64,000 nt of DNA from JALYZC01 sp963725645 (GTDB lineage: Bacteria; Actinomycetota; Thermoleophilia; Solirubrobacterales; Solirubrobacteraceae). The notes beneath the pieces were generated by a model. That model had not been told where the DNA came from, made no database searches, and saw nothing but the letters and a program-made list of their open reading frames with translations. Where the stretch lies: positions 124,001 through 188,000 of the forward strand of contig CAVRZD010000006.1 in assembly GCA_963725645.1 (NCBI GenBank), written 5' to 3'. Positions 34,915 through 41,755 of the stretch are shown here, piece by piece (positions within the stretch are counted from its first letter, which is position 1; every line of letters begins with the position of its first letter). Both the position numbers and the translations under genes were made by a program.

Positions 34915-34957
34915 GCCGACGTAGCTCCGCCGGTAGAGCACTTCATTCGTACTGATG
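34915..34957 (+). pseudogene. 5' half of a tRNA-Thr(CGU)-like gene
   Basis: The order is canonical for a tRNA: acceptor GCCGACG, TA, D-stem GCTC, loop CGCCGGTA, D-stem GAGC, A, anticodon stem CTTCA, loop TTCGTAC with anticodon CGT. The 3' anticodon strand TGATG has one mismatch. After that no variable loop or T-arm follows. It is a broken tRNA gene whose acceptor matches the 3' half at 18784. Confidence 0.55.
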
Positions 34958-35281
34958 CGGATGACCCATCTGGGGTGAGCTGGGACGAGATTGGCTCGTC
35001 GACGCGGGTCACGGCCACAGAGGCGTCGGCGAACGCGGCTGCATGACGACCCATGCTGACGTCAGGCATTGGCACTCGCAGGCGACCAGACTGGCGCGCG
35101 TAGGTGCGAGGCGGTCCGGCAAGACCGCCCGCCCGTGCCCTGACCGTCGTCAGATCCGTCCGCCGCGGCACGACTACAAGAAGAGATCCATCAAGAGCGG
35201 CAGAGGGACCCGGCCCGATGACGCCGCGGCAACCGGCCTCGAGGCACGGTGCCAACGCCGGGATCGATGGAAGGAGAACAA
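34958..35281. other. Intergenic region, no gene recognised
   Basis: About 320 bases after the tRNA half. Open frames are short and lack codon bias. The end carries the GAAGGAGAACAA ribosome site of the next gene. Confidence 0.4.
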
Positions 35282-35836
35282 ATGACGAGCAACTCACCTG
35301 GCACGCCGGACTACCGCGCGATCGTCGCCGATGGCCGGCTGACTTTGACCGGTTGGCACCCCGGGCTGTATTGGGGCGGGCCGATGCAGGAGTTCCTGCG
35401 CGCGCGGGATCGCGACGGCGTCACGATCGCGGACCTGACCGTGGTCGGAGACGACGAGCGATCGCGCGAGCTGATCGTGGGCGTGGTCGCCGACGGCGCG
35501 GATCGCCGACGCGCTGAGGAGCTGATCGTCCGCTGGGCGGCCGCGGTCGGACAGCGGCGCGTGTGGCTCGAGGACGCCGTCGTCGAGATCGGCGACTCAA
35601 CGCCCAGCCTGGGCACGGCGACTGTCGTGTGCCCGACGTGTCGTCATGAGTGGACCGACGCCCAGCCGGGCTTCTGGCTACGCGTCCGCGAGGCCGGCGT
35701 GTTCCCCACGACGTGCCCGATCTGCAATGGGCTGATGCCGCAGTGGTCGGTCGCCGAGGGAGAGGTCGAGACGAGCGTCGTGAAGTCGCCGGGGCTGGGC
35801 GATCCCAATGCGGCGGCCCGGGAGGCGCGGTCATGA
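35282..35836 (+). CDS. Uncharacterised protein with C-terminal zinc ribbon
   Basis: A 184-residue protein I do not recognise as a named family. Residues ~1-110 are mixed alpha/beta ('ELIVGVVADGADRRRAEELI'). A C-terminal zinc-ribbon-like pair follows: CPTC and, 33 residues later, CPIC. ATG start with a strong ribosome site. Its stop overlaps the ATG of the HAD-like gene by 4 bases (ATGA), so the two are translationally coupled and probably work together. Part of a run of short accessory genes. Confidence 0.72.
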   Translation: MTSNSPGTPDYRAIVADGRLTLTGWHPGLYWGGPMQEFLRARDRDGVTIADLTVVGDDERSRELIVGVVADGADRRRAEELIVRWAAAVGQRRVWLEDAVVEIGDSTPSLGTATVVCPTCRHEWTDAQPGFWLRVREAGVFPTTCPICNGLMPQWSVAEGEVETSVVKSPGLGDPNAAAREARS

Positions 35837-36333
35837 CGGTCGATCGGCCACTCCTCCTCCTGGACGTCGATGGGGTGCTGTGCCCCTTCGGACCCGACTG
35901 CCCTGACGGCTACCGGCTGGTCGAGGACGGTCCTCGCGTATGGGTCTCGGAGCGCAACGCGCGTTGGGTGCGCGAGCTGTCGCAGCACTTCGAGCTCGTG
36001 TGGGCGACGATGTGGGAGCACCGCGCCAACGCCGTGATCGGGCCGTTGCACGGGCTCCCCAAGCTGCCGGTGATCGAGTTCGACCTGCTCGGCGGTCAGA
36101 CGTTCAAGCTCCCAGCCGTGGAGAGCTACGTCGGTGACCGCTCGTTCGCGTGGATCGACGATGACCTCTACCTCGATGCCTACGTGTGGGCCGAGCGGCG
36201 ACCCACGCCGACGCTGCTGCTGCGCACCGACCCCTTGAAGGGCCTCACGGAGCGGGCCGTGCGGCAGGCCGAGCGCTTCGCACGGTCGCTGGACGGCCTC
36301 GACGCCAGCGGACGGAAGGAGCGTCGAACGTGA
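35833..36333 (+). CDS. HAD-like hydrolase domain protein
   Basis: A 166-residue protein with HAD motif I as LLLLDVDGVLCPFG (DxDG, nucleophile Asp) and a later acidic FAWIDDDLYLDAY in the motif IV position. The residues between ('LVWATMWEHRANAVIGPLHG') match a compact actinobacterial HAD group of ~150 residues with no large cap. It is probably a small phosphatase; the substrate is unknown. ATG start overlapping the zinc-ribbon gene stop. The two genes look like one unit. Confidence 0.85.
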   Translation: MTVDRPLLLLDVDGVLCPFGPDCPDGYRLVEDGPRVWVSERNARWVRELSQHFELVWATMWEHRANAVIGPLHGLPKLPVIEFDLLGGQTFKLPAVESYVGDRSFAWIDDDLYLDAYVWAERRPTPTLLLRTDPLKGLTERAVRQAERFARSLDGLDASGRKERRT

Positions 36334-36416
36334 CGCCGACGGGGATCGTCGAGTACCCGTCAGCGGACCACCACGGCTGACGACCTCCTCAGCGAGGGCA
36401 CTACCGAGGAGGCGCG

Positions 36417-36767
36417 ATGGAGGACTACTTCGAGGCCAAGCGGCGCTGGGAGCGTGAGCATCCTGGCGAGGTCTATACGACCGCAATGCACTATCGCGCG
36501 GGGCCGGCTGCGCGAGTGCTCGAGAACTACTGGACCCAGTTCGACGAAGCGGCGCCGCTCGAATGCACGAGCTGCAGCTGGGAGGGCGCGACGGGTGACG
36601 GCTCGATGGCGTTGCACGACGAGCTGTTCGACGTGTCCTGCCCGAGCTGCGACAAGATGCTCCTCATCGTCAGCTACCCCACGGTCGAGCAGACCCGGGA
36701 GGCGGCTGCGGCCGGGAATGCCGCGGCACAGGCCGAGCTTCGGCGAATCGAACGGGGAGGACGCTAG
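36417..36767 (+). CDS. Small zinc-ribbon protein of unknown function
   Basis: A 116-residue protein. The N-terminus is charged and helical, then a two-CxxC unit (CTSCSW and CPSCDK, 26 residues apart) that should bind zinc, then an Ala-rich helical tail. I do not recognise the family. ATG start with GAGGAGGCG just upstream. Same direction as the HAD-like gene after an 83-base gap. It converges with, and overlaps by 4 bases, the small gene at 36764. Confidence 0.72.
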   Translation: MEDYFEAKRRWEREHPGEVYTTAMHYRAGPAARVLENYWTQFDEAAPLECTSCSWEGATGDGSMALHDELFDVSCPSCDKMLLIVSYPTVEQTREAAAAGNAAAQAELRRIERGGR

Positions 36768-37006
36768 TCGTCCGGGTCCCAGACCCGGGAGTAGACGGCG
36801 GCTCGATCGCCTCCCTGCACCCGCTTGACCTCGCTCTTGAAGTTCTCGTAGTCGATCTCCGCAACGAGCTCGCCGACCGCCCGAGCCCAGGCGTCGCGGG
36901 AGACCTCGGCGCGCCAGCGGTAACCCGCCGCCGGCGTCTCGGTCGGCTCGAGGTCGGGGAGTTGGCGGGCAGCGTTGGGTCGCGGGCAGTCGGCATCGCC
37001 TGACAC
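36764..37006 (-). CDS. Small conserved protein, possibly N-terminally truncated
   Basis: Up to 80 residues. The segment 'YRWRAEVSRDAWARAVGELV' and 'EIDYENFKSEVKRVQGGDRA' with a VYSRVWD end looks like a small actinobacterial family known to me only as hypothetical, in which an ~30-residue RxRxR-type N-terminal strand normally comes first. That part is missing here. The chosen GTG (37006) is the nearest in-frame start; no good ribosome site precedes it. It runs opposite to its neighbours, so a remnant is as likely as a gene. Confidence 0.45.
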   Translation of the reverse strand: MSGDADCPRPNAARQLPDLEPTETPAAGYRWRAEVSRDAWARAVGELVAEIDYENFKSEVKRVQGGDRAAVYSRVWDPDD

Positions 37007-37041
37007 GTCAGCTCGGCCCCCCGCCTGACGACCTCCCCACC

Positions 37042-37218
37042 ATGGGTTGGGTCTCCTATCTGCGCTCCGGGTCGGCGCAGCGCAAGGGCCGCGTCGCCCT
37101 GCATTCGGTCGAGCAGCTCGCTGTGGCCATCGAAGCGATCGGCCAGGCTCTCGACGCCCAGACCGCAGCCATCGAGGAGCTCGAGCAGCGGGTCGCAGAG
37201 CTGGAGGCCAGGAGCTGA
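37042..37218 (+). CDS. Short coiled-coil protein
   Basis: A 58-residue frame starting ATG. The first 20 residues are basic (GWVSYLRSGSAQRKGRVALH), the rest forms a heptad-like helix ('QLAVAIEAIGQALDAQTAAI', EELEQRVAELEARS) that should dimerise. It ends 2 bases before the GTG of the Api92-like gene, which supports real translation and co-expression. Function unknown. Confidence 0.6.
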   Translation: MGWVSYLRSGSAQRKGRVALHSVEQLAVAIEAIGQALDAQTAAIEELEQRVAELEARS

Positions 37219-37220
37219 CG

Positions 37221-37670
37221 GTGCCGAACTGGTGCGACAACAGGCTCGCGATCGCCGGCCCGCCGGACGTCGTCATGGAGCTCGTTCGCCTCGTCGACGG
37301 GGACGAGCAGCAGCTCGACTTCGAGCGCCTGTTGCCGATGCCGCAGGACCTGCTCGACGGCGCCGACGACGACGCTCCGGCCAGCATCGCAGACGGCTTC
37401 CCGGGGTGGTATCTGTGGCGGCAAGAGCATTGGGGCGTGAAGTGGAACGCGTCCGACGTCACCCGCCGCGGCTACGGGCGCACGGGCCGGGTCCGTTACC
37501 GCTTCTTCACGCCGTATGGCCCGCCGGCTGAGTTCCTCGACGACCTGGCCGCGCTCATGCCCGAGGTGTCCATGCAGCTGAGCTTCGAGGTGGAGCTGCT
37601 GGGCGACGGGCGCGCGGCGTGGCGGGACGGACACCGCGTCGAGCACGAAGAGCGGGTTCCCGGCTTCTGA
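37221..37670 (+). CDS. Api92-like / DUF1281 protein
   Basis: A 149-residue protein. The N-terminus PNWCDNRLAIAGPPDVV, then FERLLPMP, 'WGVKWNASDV' and a later 'VRYRFFTPYGPPAEF' match the Api92-like/YubB (DUF1281) family found on phages, plasmids and integrated elements. Its ferredoxin-like fold has no known activity. The GTG start lies right after the coiled-coil gene. Its stop overlaps the ATG of the small membrane protein (TGATG). Presence of this family supports a mobile origin for the 35-39 kb segment. Confidence 0.85.
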   Translation: MPNWCDNRLAIAGPPDVVMELVRLVDGDEQQLDFERLLPMPQDLLDGADDDAPASIADGFPGWYLWRQEHWGVKWNASDVTRRGYGRTGRVRYRFFTPYGPPAEFLDDLAALMPEVSMQLSFEVELLGDGRAAWRDGHRVEHEERVPGF

Positions 37671-37882
37671 TGCCCACGCACAAGGACCTCCCGCCCGAGC
37701 CCGAGCCCAAGCGGTCCATGCCGACCGCTGCGCACCGCGGCGAGGACGCACGGAACATCATGCTTGCGATCGGCGTGATGGGAACCTTGCTGTTCGGCTT
37801 GCTCGTGCCGCCCCTCGGAGGAGTCTTCTTCATATTCACGATCGTGGTCCTGATCCTGAAATCCGCCGCCGGCGACAGCTAG
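37670..37882 (+). CDS. Small membrane protein
   Basis: A 70-residue protein with a Pro/Glu/Lys-rich N-terminus and two closely spaced hydrophobic helices (IMLAIGVMGTLLFGLL and GGVFFIFTIVVLILK) forming a hairpin in the membrane. The ATG overlaps the preceding stop, so translation is coupled to the Api92-like gene. No family recognised. Confidence 0.68.
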   Translation: MPTHKDLPPEPEPKRSMPTAAHRGEDARNIMLAIGVMGTLLFGLLVPPLGGVFFIFTIVVLILKSAAGDS

Positions 37883-37925
37883 GCACGGAGCCGCAGGCTG
37901 AACGCTGGCGTCGCCGGTCGTCCTT

Positions 37926-38561
37926 TCAGAGCTGGTTGACGGCCGAGTCTCGAAGGAGCTTCGAGAGCCGCCCCTGCTGATCGGCGACCCACAGACGCAG
38001 TACTAGCGGCAAGAGCTCCCTGCGCTCCCGGGGATGGCTGTGCAGCAGCTTCCTGAGGCGACGTCGGACGGAGACCGTCAGCCCGCACAGCGCGGCGTCG
38101 AGGCCGAAATCCCTGCTCCAGGCACCAAGCGCCGGCAGGTCGCAGGTCCAGTCGTCATCGGGTGGGTGGTCGCGAATCCGCACCTCGACGGCCACGGCCT
38201 CGGTGAGTCGAGCCAGGTCGTCAAGACCGACGAGGACGCCGGCATCGCGCCGCCGGCGAACCAGGACGGGCTCTCCGCTCCAGTCGAGATTCTCGACGTG
38301 GATCGGCGCCTGCGCGACGACGCGGCCAAGCGACCATCCCAGCGGCCATACGGGCTCCCACGGCCCATGGATGACGGTGACTTCAACCTCTCGGACGATG
38401 AGGCCGTCGGGCTCGGCGGACTGCGGCGGGGACGGGATGTCGCACAGCTCGGATCCGCAGAATCGGCAGTGCGTGACGCCGTGGTCGGGCTCCATTGAGA
38501 AGACCTCGAAGGCGGCTCCACAGTCGATCGCATCAATGCAGTAGAGCGTCGCGGCGTACAC
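37926..38561 (-). CDS. Uncharacterised protein with N-terminal Cys cluster
   Basis: A 211-residue protein. The N-terminal ~40 residues have Cys8, Cys14 and CRFCGSELC, a zinc-ribbon-like set. The middle has beta-type sequence with Trp-rich 'WEPVWPLGWSLGRV', and the C-terminus is helical and basic ('RRRLRKLLHSHPRERRELLP'). I do not recognise the family. ATG start. It is downstream of the ImmA/IrrE gene in the same direction, 63 bases away, so it may belong to that operon. Confidence 0.65.
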   Translation of the reverse strand: MYAATLYCIDAIDCGAAFEVFSMEPDHGVTHCRFCGSELCDIPSPPQSAEPDGLIVREVEVTVIHGPWEPVWPLGWSLGRVVAQAPIHVENLDWSGEPVLVRRRRDAGVLVGLDDLARLTEAVAVEVRIRDHPPDDDWTCDLPALGAWSRDFGLDAALCGLTVSVRRRLRKLLHSHPRERRELLPLVLRLWVADQQGRLSKLLRDSAVNQL

Positions 38562-38624
38562 ACCGCGACGGTCGCGCGCTCGTTGCAGAAGCTGACGCTC
38601 TGTGTCGCGGTCGCCCGACCTGAG

Positions 38625-39182
38625 CTACTCGGACCGCGGCACGACCGCGTGCAGGCGCCGGCCCATTGCCGCACCGGAGGCCCCGAACTTGTCGCAGAAC
38701 GCGGGGAAGTCCATGCCGGCCCGATAGTGCTCGCGGACCAGCCAGGCCGGCATCAGCATCGCTGCGGCGAAGACCTGCGCCTCCTCCTCGATCTCCGGCG
38801 TCCCGGGCGGCTCGGCCTCGCCTTCCCGCGGCGGCTCGACCGTGGTCGAGCGGCAGAACAGTGAGCTGTGGCCGAACCGATGCATGCACCAGTGCCCGAG
38901 CTCGTGGCAGATGGTGAAGCGGCGGCGGCCGGGCCATTGCCGTCCCTCGTCGGCGTTGACCCAGATCTCGCCGCGGTCCGCGAGCAGCAGTCCCGACAGC
39001 GACTGGCCGGCGTCGAGCTCGGGGGCGCCGGGCGCGGTCGTCAGATCGTCGACGTCGCGCACGAGCAGCCCGTACTGCGAGTCCACGATGTCCTCGACCG
39101 GCACGGGCAGACGCTCGCCGTCCCAGATCCAGGATGGGACGCCGGCCAGGACCTGCTCGGCGCGCCGCTCGATCTCCTCCAT
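38625..39182 (-). CDS. ImmA/IrrE-type metallopeptidase
   Basis: A 185-residue zinc peptidase of the ImmA/IrrE (M78) family. The site is FTICHELGHWCMHRFGH with HExxH, and a downstream Glu in EIEEEAQVFAAAMLMP, the family's third ligand region. Known members cleave XRE or other regulators to trigger stress responses or element excision. Here an XRE-like protein and an ECF sigma factor are encoded just upstream in the same direction, so one of them is the probable substrate. ATG start, 13 bases after the small gene at 39196. Confidence 0.9.
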   Translation of the reverse strand: MEEIERRAEQVLAGVPSWIWDGERLPVPVEDIVDSQYGLLVRDVDDLTTAPGAPELDAGQSLSGLLLADRGEIWVNADEGRQWPGRRRFTICHELGHWCMHRFGHSSLFCRSTTVEPPREGEAEPPGTPEIEEEAQVFAAAMLMPAWLVREHYRAGMDFPAFCDKFGASGAAMGRRLHAVVPRSE

Positions 39183-39195
39183 TCCAGCAGCGATG

Positions 39196-39429
39196 CTAGC
39201 CGCGTCCTCCGTTCAATCCCAGACGCTCGACCAGCCCGCGATAGGTCCGCCGGGCGAGCGGTGACGGAGTCGGCGATCGTCGCCGGTGCGCGGCACGCAG
39301 CTCTAGGTCCGCGCGGTCGCTCAGGCTTCGATCGCGACTCAGCGCGCGGACGAGTGCGTTGGCGAGCTCGGCGTCTCCCGTTCGTAGCGCGAGACGCAGG
39401 AGACGGATGGGGTCGTGGCGGGGAGGCAT
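39196..39429 (-). CDS. Small basic protein in the sigma/ImmA cassette
   Basis: A 77-residue protein rich in Arg and Leu: 'HDPIRLLRLALRTGDAELAN', then 'RDRSLSDRADLELRAAHRRR'. It is predicted helical with no recognised domain. It lies between the XRE-like and ImmA/IrrE genes with gaps of 51 and 13 bases. ATG start. Its place suggests a role in the same switch, but no function can be named. Confidence 0.6.
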   Translation of the reverse strand: MPPRHDPIRLLRLALRTGDAELANALVRALSRDRSLSDRADLELRAAHRRRSPTPSPLARRTYRGLVERLGLNGGRG

Positions 39430-39480
39430 CGGTACTACCTGTAGCCCGGGGGTCGTGCGCGGGCGGGCGCGGCTGACGGG

Positions 39481-40122
39481 CTACGGTCCGCCGGTAAACA
39501 AACGGTCGACCTCGTCAGGCTCTTCGCCTCGGCGCTCAGCGTCCGCTGGCGCGCCGGCCGCCAGATCGGCCAACTCCACGTCTACGCGCGTGGTGCGCGC
39601 GAATACCGCTGGGGCCCCGGGCGCCGCTGCGCCGGGTTCCGCGGCCGCCTGGCCAGCGCGTCGCAGCGCGGCTGCGCTGACACCTACGAGCTTCCCGAGC
39701 GCATCGAGCACGCGGTCGGACACGCCGCTCGCGGGCAGCGTCCCTTGTTCCATGCGGTGGTAGTAGTCGGCGACCTTCTCCTCGCGGCCGCTCACGCCCA
39801 GCGCGGCAGCGAGCCGCGCGACGAGGTCGGCGCGCTTCAGCTGCGCGCGCTCGCGCAGACTTGGAAGCGCAGCGGGCCACAACCCGGCGACGCCGTCCAG
39901 CGACTTCTCCAGCGACTCGGCCATTGCTTCGGCCGCCGAGCCCTGGAAGGCCTCGGCGTTCCATCTTCGGCGCGGAGCGCGAGCGAGGTACCCGTCGATC
40001 AGGGACTCGAGCTCTGCGCGCTCGGTGCCCTCGAGGCGTTGGACGTACTCGACCGGGTCGGCCGTGCCGCCGGACCGGTGTTCCTCGATGTACTCGCTCA
40101 GTAGGCGATCGACGTCGCTCAT
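39481..40122 (-). CDS. XRE-like regulator paired with the sigma factor
   Basis: A 213-residue protein. The N-terminal part 'DRLLSEYIEEHRSGGTADPV' and 'EYVQRLEGTERAELESLIDG' resembles the helical lead of proteins that accompany ECF sigma factors. The second part ('LVARLAAALGVSGREEKVAD', YYHRMEQGTLPAS) fits an XRE HTH and its following turn. The C-terminal ~60 residues are Ala/Pro-rich and likely disordered, a typical target for an ImmA/IrrE peptidase. It starts 6 bases after the sigma gene stop. I infer an anti-sigma or co-regulator role; this is not shown by sequence. Confidence 0.65.
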   Translation of the reverse strand: MSDVDRLLSEYIEEHRSGGTADPVEYVQRLEGTERAELESLIDGYLARAPRRRWNAEAFQGSAAEAMAESLEKSLDGVAGLWPAALPSLRERAQLKRADLVARLAAALGVSGREEKVADYYHRMEQGTLPASGVSDRVLDALGKLVGVSAAALRRAGQAAAEPGAAAPGAPAVFARTTRVDVELADLAAGAPADAERRGEEPDEVDRLFTGGP

Positions 40123-40128
40123 GGGGAC

Positions 40129-40773
40129 CTAGGAAGTATTGCCTTCGTCCTCGAGGGCCTTGATCAGGTCCTGGCGGAAGCGGGAGTAGATCTTGTGCAC
40201 GTTGTCCTTCGTCATGGGCGGATTCGGCGAGAGTTCCGCGTTCACCTGGTTCGCGGTGTCCTGCGCCTCCTCGTCGTCGAACGCGTAGACCTCGACGACG
40301 CGGCGGTGGACCTCGCTCAGCTTGGCGAGCACCTGCTCGATCACCGCGGCGGCCTCGACGGCGCCGGCCTCGTCCTCGACGCGCGGCATCTTGCCCCAGA
40401 TCTCCTCGTCGCCCTCGTGCTCGCTGGCCAGCGGCACCTCGTCGGGGCGGTTCTTGCGGCGGTGGTAATCGGCGATGCGGCGATCGACGATCTTGTTCAG
40501 CCATCCGCGGAACTCGCCGTAGGACTCGCCACGCAGACGGCCCACGAACGCGCTCAGGAACGCCTTGCCGGTCACCTCGTCGACGGCGCCCGGCGGAACC
40601 TTCAGCGCCACGCGCTTCTCGATCAGGTCGATGTGCCCGAACACGAGCATCTGGAGCGCGAGCTTGGCGTCATCGTGCTCGCCGGCGGCGCGCGCGCGGA
40701 TCATGTAGTCGAACAGCTCGTCGTCTGAGAGCTGGTTGAGCTGCTGCTCGTTGAGGTGTCGGAAAGCGCCCAA
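40129..40773 (-). CDS. ECF-like sigma factor
   Basis: A 214-residue sigma-70 family protein. Region 2 is around residues 38-100 (MLVFGHIDLIEKRVALKV through 'EFRGWLNKIVDRRIADYHRR', matching the -10 recognition helix). Region 4 is at the C-terminus ('AKLSEVHRRVVEVYAFDDEE' to KDNVHKIYSRFRQDL). Spacing and size fit an ECF sigma, though region 4 has an unusual insertion (NAELSPNPPMT) within the HTH. First gene of a four- or five-gene operon with the XRE-like, small and ImmA/IrrE genes. ATG start. Regulation by that peptidase is a reasonable inference. Confidence 0.8.
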   Translation of the reverse strand: MGAFRHLNEQQLNQLSDDELFDYMIRARAAGEHDDAKLALQMLVFGHIDLIEKRVALKVPPGAVDEVTGKAFLSAFVGRLRGESYGEFRGWLNKIVDRRIADYHRRKNRPDEVPLASEHEGDEEIWGKMPRVEDEAGAVEAAAVIEQVLAKLSEVHRRVVEVYAFDDEEAQDTANQVNAELSPNPPMTKDNVHKIYSRFRQDLIKALEDEGNTS

Positions 40774-40916
40774 GGGTGCTGCGGGTCAGTCGCGCGCCGG
40801 GCCCGGAACCTGACGAGGCCGATTTCGACGCGAACTTCGCAATCTAGCGCGCCGAGTGGACGGAACTTCGCCACTCCTGATGGGAAGGGCGATCCGGCGC
40901 GCTATCCTCACACTCG

Positions 40917-40928
40917 ACTTGTACAAGT
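40917..40928 (+). promoter_or_regulatory. Palindrome upstream of the RelE-type pair, probable operator
   Basis: ACTTGTACAAGT is a perfect 12-base palindrome in an otherwise GC-rich region, 24 bases before the antitoxin ATG. TATCCT at 40903 could be the -10. Autoregulation by the antitoxin-toxin complex is inferred. Confidence 0.55.
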
Positions 40929-40952
40929 TGTGGTACCAAAGGAGATCAGCTC

Positions 40953-41312
40953 ATGGCGAGAGGCTCGCAACGCGGCAGCGCGAAGGCGATCAGCACCAGT
41001 GATGCGCGCCGGTCGCTGCCGAAGCTGGCCAAGCAGGCCGCGAAGCGGACCAAGCCGGCCGAGTCGCTGCTCGACAACGCCGTCGAGATCCACCCGCGTG
41101 GGGAGTCGCGCAGCGCCTTCCTGATCCCCGAGGTCGACGTCGAGGCCGCTCGCATCCGGATCGAGGAGCTCGAGGAAGAGCTCGAGGACGTCGCGCTTCT
41201 GCGCTTCGTGGAGGAGCGGGTCGCGCGCAGCGCGGGCAAGACCACGGCGATCGAGGACCTCGCACGCGAGTTGGGCCATGAGGATCTGCTCGAGGACGAG
41301 AGCGCTGCGTAG
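40953..41312 (+). CDS. Antitoxin of a RelE/ParE-type pair
   Basis: A 119-residue protein. The N-terminus 'AISTSDARRSLPKLAKQAAK' resembles Phd/YefM-type antitoxins in position and pattern, followed by EIHPRGESRSAFLIPEVD. A long acidic helix ('RIRIEELEEELEDVALLRFV') would wrap the toxin. ATG start with AAAGGAGA upstream. Its stop touches the toxin GTG with no gap. A palindromic operator lies just upstream. Confidence 0.78.
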   Translation: MARGSQRGSAKAISTSDARRSLPKLAKQAAKRTKPAESLLDNAVEIHPRGESRSAFLIPEVDVEAARIRIEELEEELEDVALLRFVEERVARSAGKTTAIEDLARELGHEDLLEDESAA

Positions 41313-41705
41313 GTGGGCGAACCGCCGGTCCGCGTCGAGGTCCTAGACGCCGCCAAGCAGGATCTGCACGAGGTGAAGGAGAGGCGGGTCGTCCGCGAGG
41401 CTCTGCGACTGGCGCTCGCGCTCCGCGAGCAGCCCTACCTCGGCGACACGCTGCGCGAGAAGAGCAACCTCAAGCCGCTCGCCGCTGCGGACTGCCGCAA
41501 GATCAAGTTCGATCGGCCCGATCGCCGCGCGTCGGCGAAGCCGCGGCATCGCTATCGCATCGTCTACCGGATCGAGCCGCACGAGCGGTCGCCGGCGCTC
41601 ATCGTGATCATGGCGATCGGCGTCAAGCCGACGGTCTATCGCACCGCCACCGCTCGCGCAGCTCGGCGGCTTCGCGACCAGGCGCGTCGTCGGCGCCGAG
41701 CCTGA
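41313..41705 (+). CDS. RelE/ParE-family toxin
   Basis: A 130-residue basic protein with the RelE fold: an N-terminal helix ('LDAAKQDLHEVKERRVVREA'), then KPLAAADCRKIKFDRP, then the beta core 'PRHRYRIVYRIEPHERSPAL' and IVIMAIGVKPTVYRTA. Arg and Tyr residues in the C-terminal strand fit the ribosome-dependent mRNase site, though ParE-type gyrase inhibition is possible. GTG start directly after the antitoxin stop. Confidence 0.8.
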   Translation: MGEPPVRVEVLDAAKQDLHEVKERRVVREALRLALALREQPYLGDTLREKSNLKPLAAADCRKIKFDRPDRRASAKPRHRYRIVYRIEPHERSPALIVIMAIGVKPTVYRTATARAARRLRDQARRRRRA

Positions 41706-41755
41706 CGTCGCCGCCGCGATGTCAGGTCCGGAGGCGCTCGCGCGACCTGGCACCC

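Noticed and set aside
34605..35297. A minus-strand gene of 230 codons
   Set aside because: Most of it is the reverse of the lysyl-oxidase-like gene, and the rest spans the tRNA half. No domain and no ribosome site.
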